A DNA stretch of 23,591 nt from Rhizophagus sp. LPA8_4_AMF (Eukaryota > Glomeromycota > Glomeromycetes > Glomerales > Glomeraceae). The position numbers and the translations under genes were made by a program. Below the pieces are notes generated by a model, which worked only from the letters and a program-made list of their open reading frames with translations, ran no database searches and was not told the DNA's origin. The stretch covers positions 1 to 23,591 of the forward strand of contig JADRCO010001012.1 of the NCBI GenBank assembly GCA_021464525.1, read 5' to 3'. Below are positions 10,665-19,748 of this stretch, in pieces (the first letter of the stretch is position 1; each line of letters begins with the position of its first letter).

Positions 10665-12203
10665 TTATTCTAAGTTTTCTTCTTTGTTACCAAGTCGAGA
10701 TATTTTAACGTAAGCGTCAGTACCATAACCATCCATAGTAAACAAATTTATACCACCACCCCAATATTCAACATAAACTTTACTCATAGGTAAACCTATT
10801 CCTAAACTTAAAGTAGGAGAAATAATTAATTGTTCATATTCTTGTACAGTAGCGGCCATCTGAGGTACTTGAATAAAATTTTTAAATTTTTTATTTGAAC
10901 TAGTTGAAGATGCAAATGACCATATATTAGAATAAATATCATCAGAAATTCCACCTCCTTGATCTGATATTCTAAAATATATATCTGTAGGACTTGAACA
11001 AATTGTTACTAAAATTGGAGGATATTGAGATGATGAAGATGAAAAATTATTATGATTTAATAAAGAAGATTCATAATTAAAAGATTTTAGAGATTTTGGA
11101 GAATTTTGATCTTGAAGTAATTGTTGTAAAATTTCATGTGAAATAGAATTATCTTTTAAAGAAGGAGAATGTTTTTCAATAACACTACGTATAGAATTAT
11201 GTAATAATTCATAAAGAATATATTCTATATGATCAGGTATATAAGCAAAAGTGATATCTGCTTGATTATTCACAATTACTTCAGGAGGTTCAACTTTATA
11301 TGTTACTCTACATAAATTTCTTGTGATATGAGCGCATTTTTCAACAATATCTTTAGAATTACATTGAGTTGAAACAATTCCAACATTTATACTATCACCA
11401 AGACCATCCGCTCCATAAATATAACCATGATCATGCCAATTTTCTGTAAGAGTAATTTGTTGTTCTGCTAAAACTCTTCTAGAAATTCTTGATCTCAACA
11501 TAATATTCATAAATTTATCAATTTGATCAGGAAGTAAATGATTAGAACATTCTGATATTCCCATAGATAATTGAGGAATAACGACTAAATGTTCTTTTAA
11601 TAAACCTTTAAGAGTATTACAAAATTCATCATTTTCATCCATATCTTTTATTATAGGAATTTTTCTTAATTTTTCAAATGCTGACCAATATAATTCATAT
11701 ACCATAGCAATATGTGGATTTGTACCTATTATGAAAGGTAAACTTTGAAAATCTCTTATTCTATGAGCCAATCTAATAGGTAATTCTGATCTAACATAAT
11801 TACCACTTTTTATTAACCTTTCTTTTGTAATATTACGTCCGAATACAATAAGTTGTCGTAATGTAACAGTATTTACTGATTGATAAGCATATTTCTCAAG
11901 AACTCTATTATTATAAAAATGTTGTGGAGAATATGCTCGATATTGTCCGAATGATTTTATTGGGGATGATGATGATGATGTTGATACTGTTGAAGAGGAG
12001 TTGGAAGAGGAAGAGGAAGAGGAAGGTGGAAGGGATATAAGATGTGAAGATGATAATGCAGATGAATTAGGTAAGAATTGAATTGATTCAGGAGAAGTTG
12101 TTTGTGCGGATTGAGTAGAAGTGGGACGAATTTGTATTAAAGGACGACTTAACTGTGGTTGACTAAACCAACGAATATTCAAATTTTGAAGTTTAGTTAC
12201 CAT
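10665..12203 (-). CDS. Mitochondrial pyruvate / branched-chain 2-oxoacid dehydrogenase kinase
   Basis: Encodes a 512-residue protein kinase of the PDK/BCKDK family, which phosphorylates the E1-alpha subunit of mitochondrial 2-oxoacid dehydrogenases and switches them off. An N-terminal four-helix domain starts around YAYQSVNTVTLRQLIVFGR (105-123) and holds RISRRVLAEQQITLTENW (239-256). The GHKL ATPase domain has the N-box YELLHNSIRS (331-340; E332, N336), the G1 box DQGGGI (414-419) and the G2 box LGIGLPMSK (467-475), followed by YWGGGINLFTMDGYGTDAY. The basic, Ser/Thr-rich first 90 residues suit a mitochondrial presequence; a long serine tract at about 61-80 comes from microsatellite DNA. About 45 low-complexity residues sit between N-box and G1, more than in animal PDKs. 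The gene has no intron, unlike every neighbour. Fungal Pkp1/Pkp2 are the likely relatives; which complex it controls cannot be told from sequence alone. Confidence 0.9.
   Translation of the reverse strand: MVTKLQNLNIRWFSQPQLSRPLIQIRPTSTQSAQTTSPESIQFLPNSSALSSSHLISLPPSSSSSSSNSSSTVSTSSSSSPIKSFGQYRAYSPQHFYNNRVLEKYAYQSVNTVTLRQLIVFGRNITKERLIKSGNYVRSELPIRLAHRIRDFQSLPFIIGTNPHIAMVYELYWSAFEKLRKIPIIKDMDENDEFCNTLKGLLKEHLVVIPQLSMGISECSNHLLPDQIDKFMNIMLRSRISRRVLAEQQITLTENWHDHGYIYGADGLGDSINVGIVSTQCNSKDIVEKCAHITRNLCRVTYKVEPPEVIVNNQADITFAYIPDHIEYILYELLHNSIRSVIEKHSPSLKDNSISHEILQQLLQDQNSPKSLKSFNYESSLLNHNNFSSSSSQYPPILVTICSSPTDIYFRISDQGGGISDDIYSNIWSFASSTSSNKKFKNFIQVPQMAATVQEYEQLIISPTLSLGIGLPMSKVYVEYWGGGINLFTMDGYGTDAYVKISRLGNKEENLE
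11966..12024. repeat. GAT and GGAAGA microsatellites encoding polyserine
   Basis: Five GAT triplets (11966-11980) and, after an irregular GAAGAGGAG stretch, GGAAGA hexamers (about 12003-12024) lie inside the kinase coding sequence. On the coding strand they read as serine codons, giving the serine tract near residues 61-80. Such tracts tend to vary in length between strains. Confidence 0.7.
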
Positions 12204-12360
12204 AATTATAATATGTTAAAATAAATAGGAAAAAAATTTTTTTTTTTTCGAAATTTATGAAAAACTCTATATTTATATAAATAAAAAATGAGAACGGTTT
12301 TCGAACTTGAAAAAAAATGTTTTATACGTAGTCACGTACACGGTACACGTAGATCATGAT
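12204..12360 (-). promoter_or_regulatory. Kinase upstream region with TTTTTTCGA and ACGT cluster
   Basis: The A-then-T run ending TTTTTTTTCGA (12241-12251) lies about 40 bp upstream of the kinase start. Three ACGT cores fall within 25 bp at 12326-12329, 12334-12337 and 12347-12350, a spacing that suggests clustered bZIP or bHLH sites. Function is inferred from position and repetition only. Confidence 0.35.
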
Positions 12361-13831
12361 TGTAAGTATCATAAATGGTTAACATTTTAGATAAGATAAT
12401 AACAAAACGTTCCAAAACATGTGATATATTCCAAAATTGGAATTGAATCAACATGTATAAATAATGTGTCACATCTTGGATTAGATTGATAAAAATGAAT
12501 CTCACGTAATATACACCAATATAGTGTTTATTGTGAAATCAATTCTCGGTAATTTCTCTCTTTTTTTTCTCCGTTCAATTCGGGTTCATCCAATAAAGAT
12601 ATTTGTTTGTAAATGCATCATTGTAAATGTATCATTCCATGAGAATTATTAAGAGATTTTAGAACACACGTGACTAAGCTTAATCTAAAAAAAGTAATTT
12701 TGTAATACGTATTTGTTTATATTAATCTCAAATTAATTTTTGTAATTAACCAAAATAAAGTTTATTTAAAAATTTAAAAATGTATTTAAATGTATAAGAA
12801 TAAAATAAGAGATCAATTCTCAATAATTATGAAATTTATTTACAACAAATTTGGCTAAACTTGTTTCTGTCAGACAAATTATGTGGCTGAAGCATTGATA
12901 AGAGAAATCCGGCTAGCTGTATATAATATTATGATTTGTAGAGCTCAGGCTCAGACTCACGGAGATAGTGAAATGAGATCACGACAAATAATTTTACAAC
13001 CAAAATCCAAAATCAAATTTGAGGGAATGACGACATCATCGTTGATCACGTGATATATATATCCCGTGATAGAAAATTTTCCACGATAATAATATATTTC
13101 TCAAATGTAGCCTGTTCACTTCGAAAATAAAAAATAAAATAAAAAATTATTTCTCAAATGTATTAAATATTTTCTTTATATTCTTTAAACTGAATACTAT
13201 GAACAAAAATTTGTAAAGGGTGAAATTAAGATTGTAAGAAGCGGTAAGAATAACAAAACAAAGTATGGCTATTGTTTAAAAAAGAATGAGATAATATTAC
13301 ACAAACAGTCCATCCTTGTTGTACATCCTATTTTAAGTTAAACGTTTACATTCCCCGCCTTTAATAATTTCCTGAAAAAAATGAACGGATATCTGATAAG
13401 TACATAACACCGGAAATCACAGTACAAAGTGAAAAAGATCTAAAGATATTACATAATCTGCTAAGCTTCATTAAGGGAGTATTTGCCACAAAAGGGGATT
13501 TTCCCAATTTTTTTTTTTTTTTAATGGAAAATGCCTTGCATATTTATTTACATTGTAATTCATTTTGATAAATGTCAAAAATTGGGTTAAATATGTCGAT
13601 CATATATTGTAAATTGTAATAAACAAAATCCCTCATCATGTGTAATTTTGTGTGATAAGATTTTTATGGTATTCAATGATAAACCATTTGGGATTTTGAG
13701 ACAATAGTAAATGATTAGTTTCATACTAACTTGCAATTTATAATAAATAATTTGATATTTGGGATCGTGATTTAGGACAAGGGATTCTGATTCAAATTAT
13801 TTGAATTCTAATCGCATGTACAATTATATTA
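12361..13831. other. Long spacer upstream of the kinase; no confident gene
   Basis: There is no intact gene. CACGTG sites lie at 12667-12672 and inside the palindrome ATCACGTGAT at 13045-13054. A plus-strand frame without an early ATG stays open from 13368 to 13568 (66 codons) and has a protein-like composition; it could be a lone exon, a gene scrap or chance. Nothing else is recognisable. Confidence 0.5.
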
Positions 13832-14148
13832 CAGTGACATCTCTATAAGTGCACGCTCTATATAAATTCTATGAGTGCATGGTGGTCCTGGTCCCAACTT
13901 ATAAGGGCTCTTAATATTTTACTCTCCGAAGGGAGTATCAAAAAGCTCCACGAAGGAGTATCAAAAATCCCCATGAGGGGAGTATCAAAATTCTCCACGA
14001 AGGAGTATTAAAATCTCTACGAAGGGAGTATCAAAAATCTCCACAAAAGAGTATCAAAAAGCTCCATATAAATGCACACCCTCTCTAAGTGATTTTACTA
14101 TTTTTTTACTATGGCCCCAAGGGGAGTGCACTTAGAGAGGTGTCACTG
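13832..14148. mobile_element. Pogo/Tc1-mariner-like MITE, 317 bp, TA target duplication
   Basis: The left end begins CAGTGACATCTCTATAAG and the right end, read inward on the other strand, begins CAGTGACACCTCTCTAAG. About 21 of the first 23 bases match. Each end is flanked directly by TA (13830-13831 and 14149-14150), the target duplication of Tc1/mariner-type insertion. The CAGT..ACCTCTATAA pattern resembles pogo-like MITEs such as Emigrant/Lemi1. There is no transposase, so it is non-autonomous. Subterminal copies of the end motif (ATAAATGCACACCCTCTCTAAGTG near 14068-14091) and an internal tandem array fill the middle. Confidence 0.8.
13924..14065. repeat. Tandem array of ~23-bp hairpin-forming units inside the MITE
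   Basis: Six units of 22-24 bp follow the pattern CTCCACGAAGGAGTATCAAAAA. Each holds CTCC...GGAG or a variant, so most units can fold into a small hairpin. Copies differ at several positions, so the array is not very recent. It ends with a partial CTCC. Confidence 0.8.
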
Positions 14149-15733
14149 TATTATTAGTATTATTAGTTAAACACTAGAAAAGTTAAAAAACATCATTTTT
14201 TTTATAAAACTGATGTTGATAGGAAAATATTTTATTTATCATTGAATAAATCCTTTCAGTTTATAGTCTAGGGATGTTAGATTGCTCAAGCAGTTCGGTT
14301 CAGATTCCAAACCAACTTGAATCCAGTTCAAACTCATTTATAAAACTCGGATTTTAAAACATGATTTAAAACTATTTTTATATATATATTAATAAATTTG
14401 CTAATGCAACATATTTTATGCAAAAAACTTTATTTTATATATTACAAAATTATGCTCAAACATGCTCAAAAACTGATTTCGAGTTTAAATATTATTAATA
14501 AAATCACATAATCATAAAACTCGGTTCAACTGGTTTCAATCTCAAATCGATTGCCCTCTTACGGAATGCGAAATGTCTGGATCTATCAATAGTTTTCACG
14601 TTTATTAAAATTTTCCTAATGCCTTTACCGTATATGTATGCATCTAAAGTAAAAAAAAACCAGAAATTTTGCGTTTTAATTAAGTAATAATAATATTAGT
14701 AATAAACTATACATTTTTTTAAAAAAAAAATCCATACCTGATAATTTTAAAAAAAATTAGAACCGTTAAAAAATTGATATGTGAAAGGATTATTTGTATT
14801 TTGTGTGGGAGTAATGTTTAGTATATTCTGTATATTTCGTATACTTTGATTTCGTATATATGGTTTGCTGTTTCGTATTATTCGGACTCTTCTATTATTA
14901 CTAATTTTTGTTTGATATTGCATTTTTTTTTTGTAACGAAAATGTTATTCCTCATTTTTTTTGTTGATTATTATATGAATTTTTTAATCACATAATCCTT
15001 GAATTAGGGCGTAATGATGATCATAATAATCATAAACATGTATGCAACTAGTTAATCACAAATAAACGCTTTGCTTTTTTGTTTATTTTTTTTAAATATT
15101 TGCGAATGAACCTTTTTTTGGTTAGAAGGAGTGTGGCGCAGCATACATTTTTTAAGAAACGAAATCTGATATATAATTATCACAAGGTTTTTTTTTGAAT
15201 GATAGATAACTGAGTGGAAGAAAAGTAAAATGAAATTTAATTATACGTATTTTGGAAAAAAGGTGAAAATTGTAATGAAAACAAGATATAAAATCATGGA
15301 TTTTCAAGATTTATTTATATTAAAAAAAAATTCACTGAATAGTCAGAAAAATAAACTTTTAAAATGAAAATGAATATGATGATCGACATGATATATTATC
15401 ATTATTTTGAAAGAGATCAAATTAATAATATTACAAATTAGGAATGTATTTATTAAATAAAGTCCCATTGGAAATGAAAATAATCTAAGATTGTTTAACA
15501 TTTTGATTACCAAAGAAAATAATACACAAATAGGGCTTAAGTGTATCTGTGCTACAAATTGAGTATGATCGCCAAATAATAGTATGTCATTGAGCTCCAA
15601 ATATTTAGAGGTCAGATCAAAAAAGCATGTCTAAATTACTATTCGTATATTCATTAGTTTATTTTACTTTTTGAACCTCCGTTTATCGTATATATTGAAT
15701 TTTAGTATTCGTAAGATTACTTCAGGTTGTTAG
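14149..15733. other. Gene-poor spacer
   Basis: No gene can be supported. The stretch holds the AAACTCGG/GGTTCAA repeat (listed separately), TTTCGTAT repeated three times at about 14837-14880, and long A and T runs. An 85-codon minus-strand frame (15343-15600) is hydrophobic, rich in I, F and L, and unlike any domain I know; I treat it as chance. Confidence 0.45.
14269..14561. repeat. Degenerate AAACTCGG / GGTTCAA repeat, possible old hAT-like MITE
   Basis: ATAAAACTCGG occurs at about 14341 and again at about 14515, and GTTCGGTTCAG, AGTTCAAACTC and CGGTTCAACTGG are variants of one theme. The left edge TAGGGATGTTAG resembles hAT-type ends, and the right edge ends GATTGCCCTCTTA, but the two match only loosely and I find no clear 8-bp target duplication. 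Repeat character is visible; the element class is a guess. Confidence 0.3.
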
Positions 15734-15862
15734 ACGAGTGAAACTTGTGAAGAACGTTCAGCTTGGGAACTTTATGCAAACCAAAAAGAAGCTTGAACAG
15801 AGGATGATCTCATATATGGATGGCATTTTAAAAAAGTCATCATATTATTCATATTATATCGC
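15734..15862 (+). pseudogene. Coding-like exon remnant, family unknown
   Basis: After a good acceptor (TTCAGGTTGTTAG) the plus strand reads TSETCEERSAWELYANQKEA and then, past an interruption, TEDDLIYGWHFKK. The balanced composition with W, C, E and charged residues is unlike chance frames in AT-rich DNA. I do not recognise the family. No flanking exons are evident, so it looks like one surviving exon of a lost or degraded gene. The ATG-initiated frame at 15738-15935 runs in a different phase and is probably a shadow. Confidence 0.35.
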
Positions 15863-16117
15863 TAGCAATTTGCAATATCTCTTGATCATAAAAATTATAA
15901 TTATTTTCTACCGATCTATCAGCAGGGATTTATAAAATATCTTTATTTTTTATATTCTATTGATATTATCGGTAAGAATTTGAAAACAACATATTATTAT
16001 ATTTTACTAATCCGTTAGCAGGAATTTGATGAATACGTGGTAGTTCTTTATTTATATATTTTTAAACTATTGTTTACTTTTCTTATAATATTTAGACATT
16101 ACACCTATACATCAAAG

Positions 16118-16306
16118 TCAAAGACTTTGTTCCAAGAACATAAGTTGTAATTTTACTACTATCAAATGAAAAAGTAGGGGTGCAATTTCTTTAGGGGTTG
16201 TTACTCCTGTAAGCGTTTTCGGATCTTTAATCGGTGCTTTTGGATCTTTTGGTACCGAAGGAGGAGTAGATGATTTTGTATCAGGAGGAGGTACGTAAGA
16301 AGTCAT
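16118..16306 (-). CDS. Small proline-rich hypothetical protein (62 aa)
   Basis: The frame starts MTSYVPPPDTKSS and continues with a degenerate repeat of basic and proline residues (PKDPKAPIKDPKT), then a short hydrophobic tail. The first 45 codons have higher GC and more P, T and K than chance frames nearby, which suggests real coding. It might be a short gene or the first exon of one whose later exons I cannot place; a possible donor (GTGTAA) lies shortly downstream in another phase. No domain or homologue is recognised. Confidence 0.3.
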   Translation of the reverse strand: MTSYVPPPDTKSSTPPSVPKDPKAPIKDPKTLTGVTTPKEIAPLLFHLIVVKLQLMFLEQSL

Positions 16307-16926
16307 ATCTTTTACTATACAGTATATTCAAAATGACAAAATTTCCTGATCTAGTTTCAAAGTACCAGCCTGTATATAGGGTTAAATAAAAACATATTTA
16401 ATATATCTATTATATATTATACACGACTACGTTTATGCGTTTTAATGCTTACCAAAGTCTACTAACATATAATTACATCAACAATTTCAGTATGATCTCG
16501 GTATAGTTTTACCAGTTACTGGTGATACAGACCATGAATAATCAACCAAATTTAATACAACAAGAACCATTAATCCTATATACACATGGTCCTTCGCTAT
16601 GCTCCCTTACTTAATCCTATTTTTATTAAAATGAATAAATAAATACATATATAAATAAATTTTTGGTAATAAAATGCCAAGTAATTATCTTTAACCTAAA
16701 ATTGCAGTATGTAATGCACTTGATATCTCCTGTTGTCTATAAAATTTTTTTTAAACTTGCTACAATTCTCCAACTATATCCAATTATATTATAGAATTAA
16801 TGACAGCTTGAATATTACACTCTTAGTTTTTGGTATTCAAAAATTTCTTGTTCATTAAATGCATTTCTTGCATAAATTCATTTATTAATTAATATGCAAA
16901 AGAAATAAATACTTTCTATCCTAAAA
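16307..16926. other. Spacer downstream of RRP36; nothing recognised
   Basis: AT-rich sequence between the small proline-rich frame and the RRP36 stop codon. It should contain the RRP36 3' UTR. I see no coding frame, RNA gene or clear repeat. Confidence 0.5.
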
Positions 16927-18032
16927 TTAATCAGCTTTTCTTCTTTTGAATGGTATATATTTATGTTCTATCGAAGCATTTTTCTTTCTGCGTTTCTCTA
17001 TTACTTTTTCTAATACTTTAGGATCTGACTCTTGTAATTTACTAAACTTATCAATGAGTTCCAATTTTTTCACGTCAGCTAAAAATAAAAAAAATGTATT
17101 AAAAATATTTCAAATGAAGAAATGAATCATATTATTGTAAAACACAGTAATTCTTACATTTCTTGTAATAAAACGGTTTCTTCCCTTTAGAAACAAGTTC
17201 TATTTCTCTTTTCTTTCTTTCATGCTTTAATTCTTTTTTATGTTTAATATTTCGTTCATTGGCAAGTTTTGATTGCTAAATAAAATACAAATAAATAAAT
17301 TAAGTTTCATTTTCACCATTTTTAGTATTACATATAATAAAAATATTGATTAAACTCACTAATTTACTTAATAACTGTTGCAATTTGGATTTTTCAACAG
17401 GATCTTTTTCCTTACTAATTTGACTTTTTATTTGTTCAATTTCTGACTTTTTATATTCATTTAAAAATGAATATGATTTTTCAAATAAATCCTCATTAAA
17501 TTTTCCTGATAAACTATCAAATCTTGGGTCTCTCTTTTGTTTCATCTTTATTTATTTTGTTTGTTTTTTTATTTTTGTTTTTGAAAAGAAAATTATTATT
17601 TATTATTATAATTATTATTAAAATAATTTAAAATAAAATATTTAAAATATTTACAGATTTGGGAATTTCGACTATTTGCCTGTACCTACTAACAGGCTTC
17701 TTAGAAGAAATTTCCATTGGTCTATGAAAATAAGAAAAATAATTAAAAAAATTATAATTAAAATTCGGATGAGGTCGAACTAAAATTTTTTTTACTTACG
17801 CATGCTTATTTCTTCGTTTTTTTGAACCTTTTGCATTTATCTCATTTATCTCTGAATTATTATCTTCTGAACTCGTTTCCTCTTCTGTATTCTCATCCTC
17901 TTCTGAACTTTTCTCACTTTCAGAATCATTATTATCATTAGAAGCATCGATATCTTCTTCAAAGAAAGAATTATTATTTCTTCGGGTTAACTCCTCTTTT
18001 TTCTTACCTTTTTTTGTTTCTATTTGATTCAT
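16927..18032 (-). CDS. RRP36: rRNA biogenesis protein Rrp36
   Basis: Encodes a 251-residue Rrp36, a nucleolar SSU-processome factor needed for early 35S/47S pre-rRNA cleavage toward 18S rRNA. Five exons: 18032-17800, 17721-17655, 17545-17360, 17275-17158, 17078-16927. The N-terminus has a basic patch and then a strongly acidic Glu/Ser/Asp region (about 24-65). The family core follows: APMEISSKKPVSRYRQIVE (about 78-96), KRDPRFDSLSGKFNEDLFEK (about 104-123), a basic coiled-coil-like segment, and GKKPFYYKKSDVKKLELIDKF (about 193-213). The C-terminus is basic (PFKRRKAD). Length fits the family (human 259). The exon 3 acceptor is ambiguous: 17545 or, 12 nt later, 17533; both keep the frame and change only MKQK. 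The gene is divergent from ETR1. Confidence 0.93.
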
Positions 18033-18253
18033 ATTTAAACAAGTACAGATCGAATTTTTTTTTTTCGATTATTTTAAATACCAATATGAATTTCAGGAGA
18101 AAAATCGACTGGCCCCAATAGATTAACATTTGGTTAACTAATATAGGTGATATTTGTGCATCTCATCTCTCCACGTTATGATTGTACTACATTAGTCGAT
18201 ATTCAAGTAGTTTTGTTTCTTTCGACTGTTAATTTTTACTTTAATACGATATT
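18033..18253. promoter_or_regulatory. Divergent promoter, RRP36 / ETR1
   Basis: These 221 bp separate the two start codons. ATCGAA and TTCGAT (18049-18069) bracket a run of T, giving TTTTTTTTTTTCGA just upstream of RRP36. GAGATGAGATG (minus strand, about 18170) contains GATGAG, the core of the PAC element of yeast ribosome-biogenesis promoters. Motif identities are seen; regulation is inferred. Confidence 0.45.
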
Positions 18254-19748
18254 ATGCTATCACGATACAGGTTTTTATCTTCATATGTACCTCCAAAAGC
18301 AAGAGCAATAGTTTTTGAAAAATATGGTAATCCGAAGGATGTTCTCAGGTAAAGTATAAGTATTCATTATTTAATTTCAAGGTTTATAATTAATTAATTT
18401 TGAACGAAATTAATATAGAGCTCATACACATGAATTACCGACTTTAACTCCCACAACTTTGCATATACGTTTTCTTGCTTCTCCTATTAATCCAGCTGAT
18501 ATTAATCAAATTGAAGGTGTTTACCCAGCGAAACCTACTTTCACTAAGGAATTAGGTATTATACCCGATGGAGAACATAAAGAATTAGCAGTTGGAGGGA
18601 ATGAAGGTGTAGCAGAAGTAATCGCTGTTGGAGAACAAATTAAAGATTTAAATGTTGGTGATTGGGTTATCATGGGAAGATCTGGATTCGGTAATTATCT
18701 TTAGTTTTTATCTTGTATATTACTAAATAAATATAAGAGCAAATATTTATTTTTTTAGTTAAACATAGGTACTTGGCGTACACACGCTGCAGCAACTCCA
18801 AGTGATGTGATACGCTTTAATAATAAGGAAATTGGATTAATTCAAGCCGCAACTTTATCAGTAAATCCTTGTACTGCATATCGCATGCTAAAGGATTTTG
18901 TTACACTAAAAAAAGGTAATTTCTTATTTTTTATTGTGTTTATTTATATATATAAATATAAATTTTATGACTCAAAATAGGTGATTTTGTGATTCAATGT
19001 GGGGCTAACAGCAGCGTTGGTCAATCTGTAATTCAGATTGCTAAAGCATGGGACATAAACACAATTAACATTGTTCGAAACAGGTAATAAAAAAATGTTT
19101 ATATCTTTAAATTAGAAAATTATTTAGTGAAGATTCAACTCATCTTTTAGACCTGATATTGAAAATTTAAAAACGCATCTAAAATCACTTGGTGCAACTC
19201 ATATAATTACTGATCAAGAGTTAAGGAATTACAAAACCAAAGGTTTGATAAAAGAATGGACAGGTGGTAATATTATCAAATTAGGACTTAATTGTGTTGG
19301 TGGAGAAGTAGCAACAGAAATGGCAAAATTTCTTGGGTAATAATAATATTTTTTTTTTTCATTTACTTTATTATTCAATTATTTGTTATATTGATTTATT
19401 GGTTTTTTTAGTCAATCTGGAATTCATGTAACATACGGAGCTATGTCAAGACAGCCATTTTTGATTCCAGCATCACTTTTAATATTTAAAGGTATTCAAT
19501 TTTCAGGATTTTGGATGTCAAAGTGGAATCAAACTCATCCAAGAGAAGAAAAGAGTGAAATGTTAAATGAAGTTATTAAATTAATGAAATTTAAAAAAGA
19601 AAGCCCGGCTGATATTGCTTTTGAAGAAGTTCTTTGGGGAAATCAAAGTGAAAGTGATGAATCTTTAAAAAATAAGTTTTTGAGTGCTTTGGATAAATCT
19701 GGTGCTGGATTTCATGGAAAAAAACAAATATTAAAAATGCAATCTTGA
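18254..19748 (+). CDS. ETR1: Mitochondrial trans-2-enoyl-thioester reductase (Etr1/MECR)
   Basis: Encodes a 379-residue NADPH-dependent 2-enoyl-ACP/CoA reductase of the MDR superfamily, the last step of mitochondrial type II fatty-acid synthesis, which feeds lipoate production and respiration. Six exons: 18254-18348, 18419-18690, 18769-18915, 18981-19083, 19151-19336, 19412-19748. The first residues [11 protein letters not shown] look like a mitochondrial presequence. [13 protein letters not shown] (56-68) contains the expected catalytic tyrosine, Y67. CGANSSVGQ (178-186) is the nucleotide-binding turn of the Rossmann fold, in the AxxSxVG form typical of Etr1 rather than zinc alcohol dehydrogenases, and no zinc ligands are seen. 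YGAMSRQP and FWMSKW fit the C-terminal part. Length matches yeast Etr1 (380). RRP36 starts 221 bp away on the other strand. Confidence 0.95.

Noticed and set aside
13924-14065. Regular repeats suggesting a CRISPR array
   Set aside because: Units are contiguous and variable without unique spacers, and lie inside a MITE in a eukaryotic genome.
14269-14561. Confident hAT element call
   Set aside because: The two ends match poorly and no 8-bp target duplication was found, so it is kept only as a tentative repeat.
15343-15600. 85-codon minus-strand frame, hydrophobic
   Set aside because: Could suggest a small membrane protein, but the I/L/F-rich composition is what AT-rich DNA gives by chance and no domain is seen.
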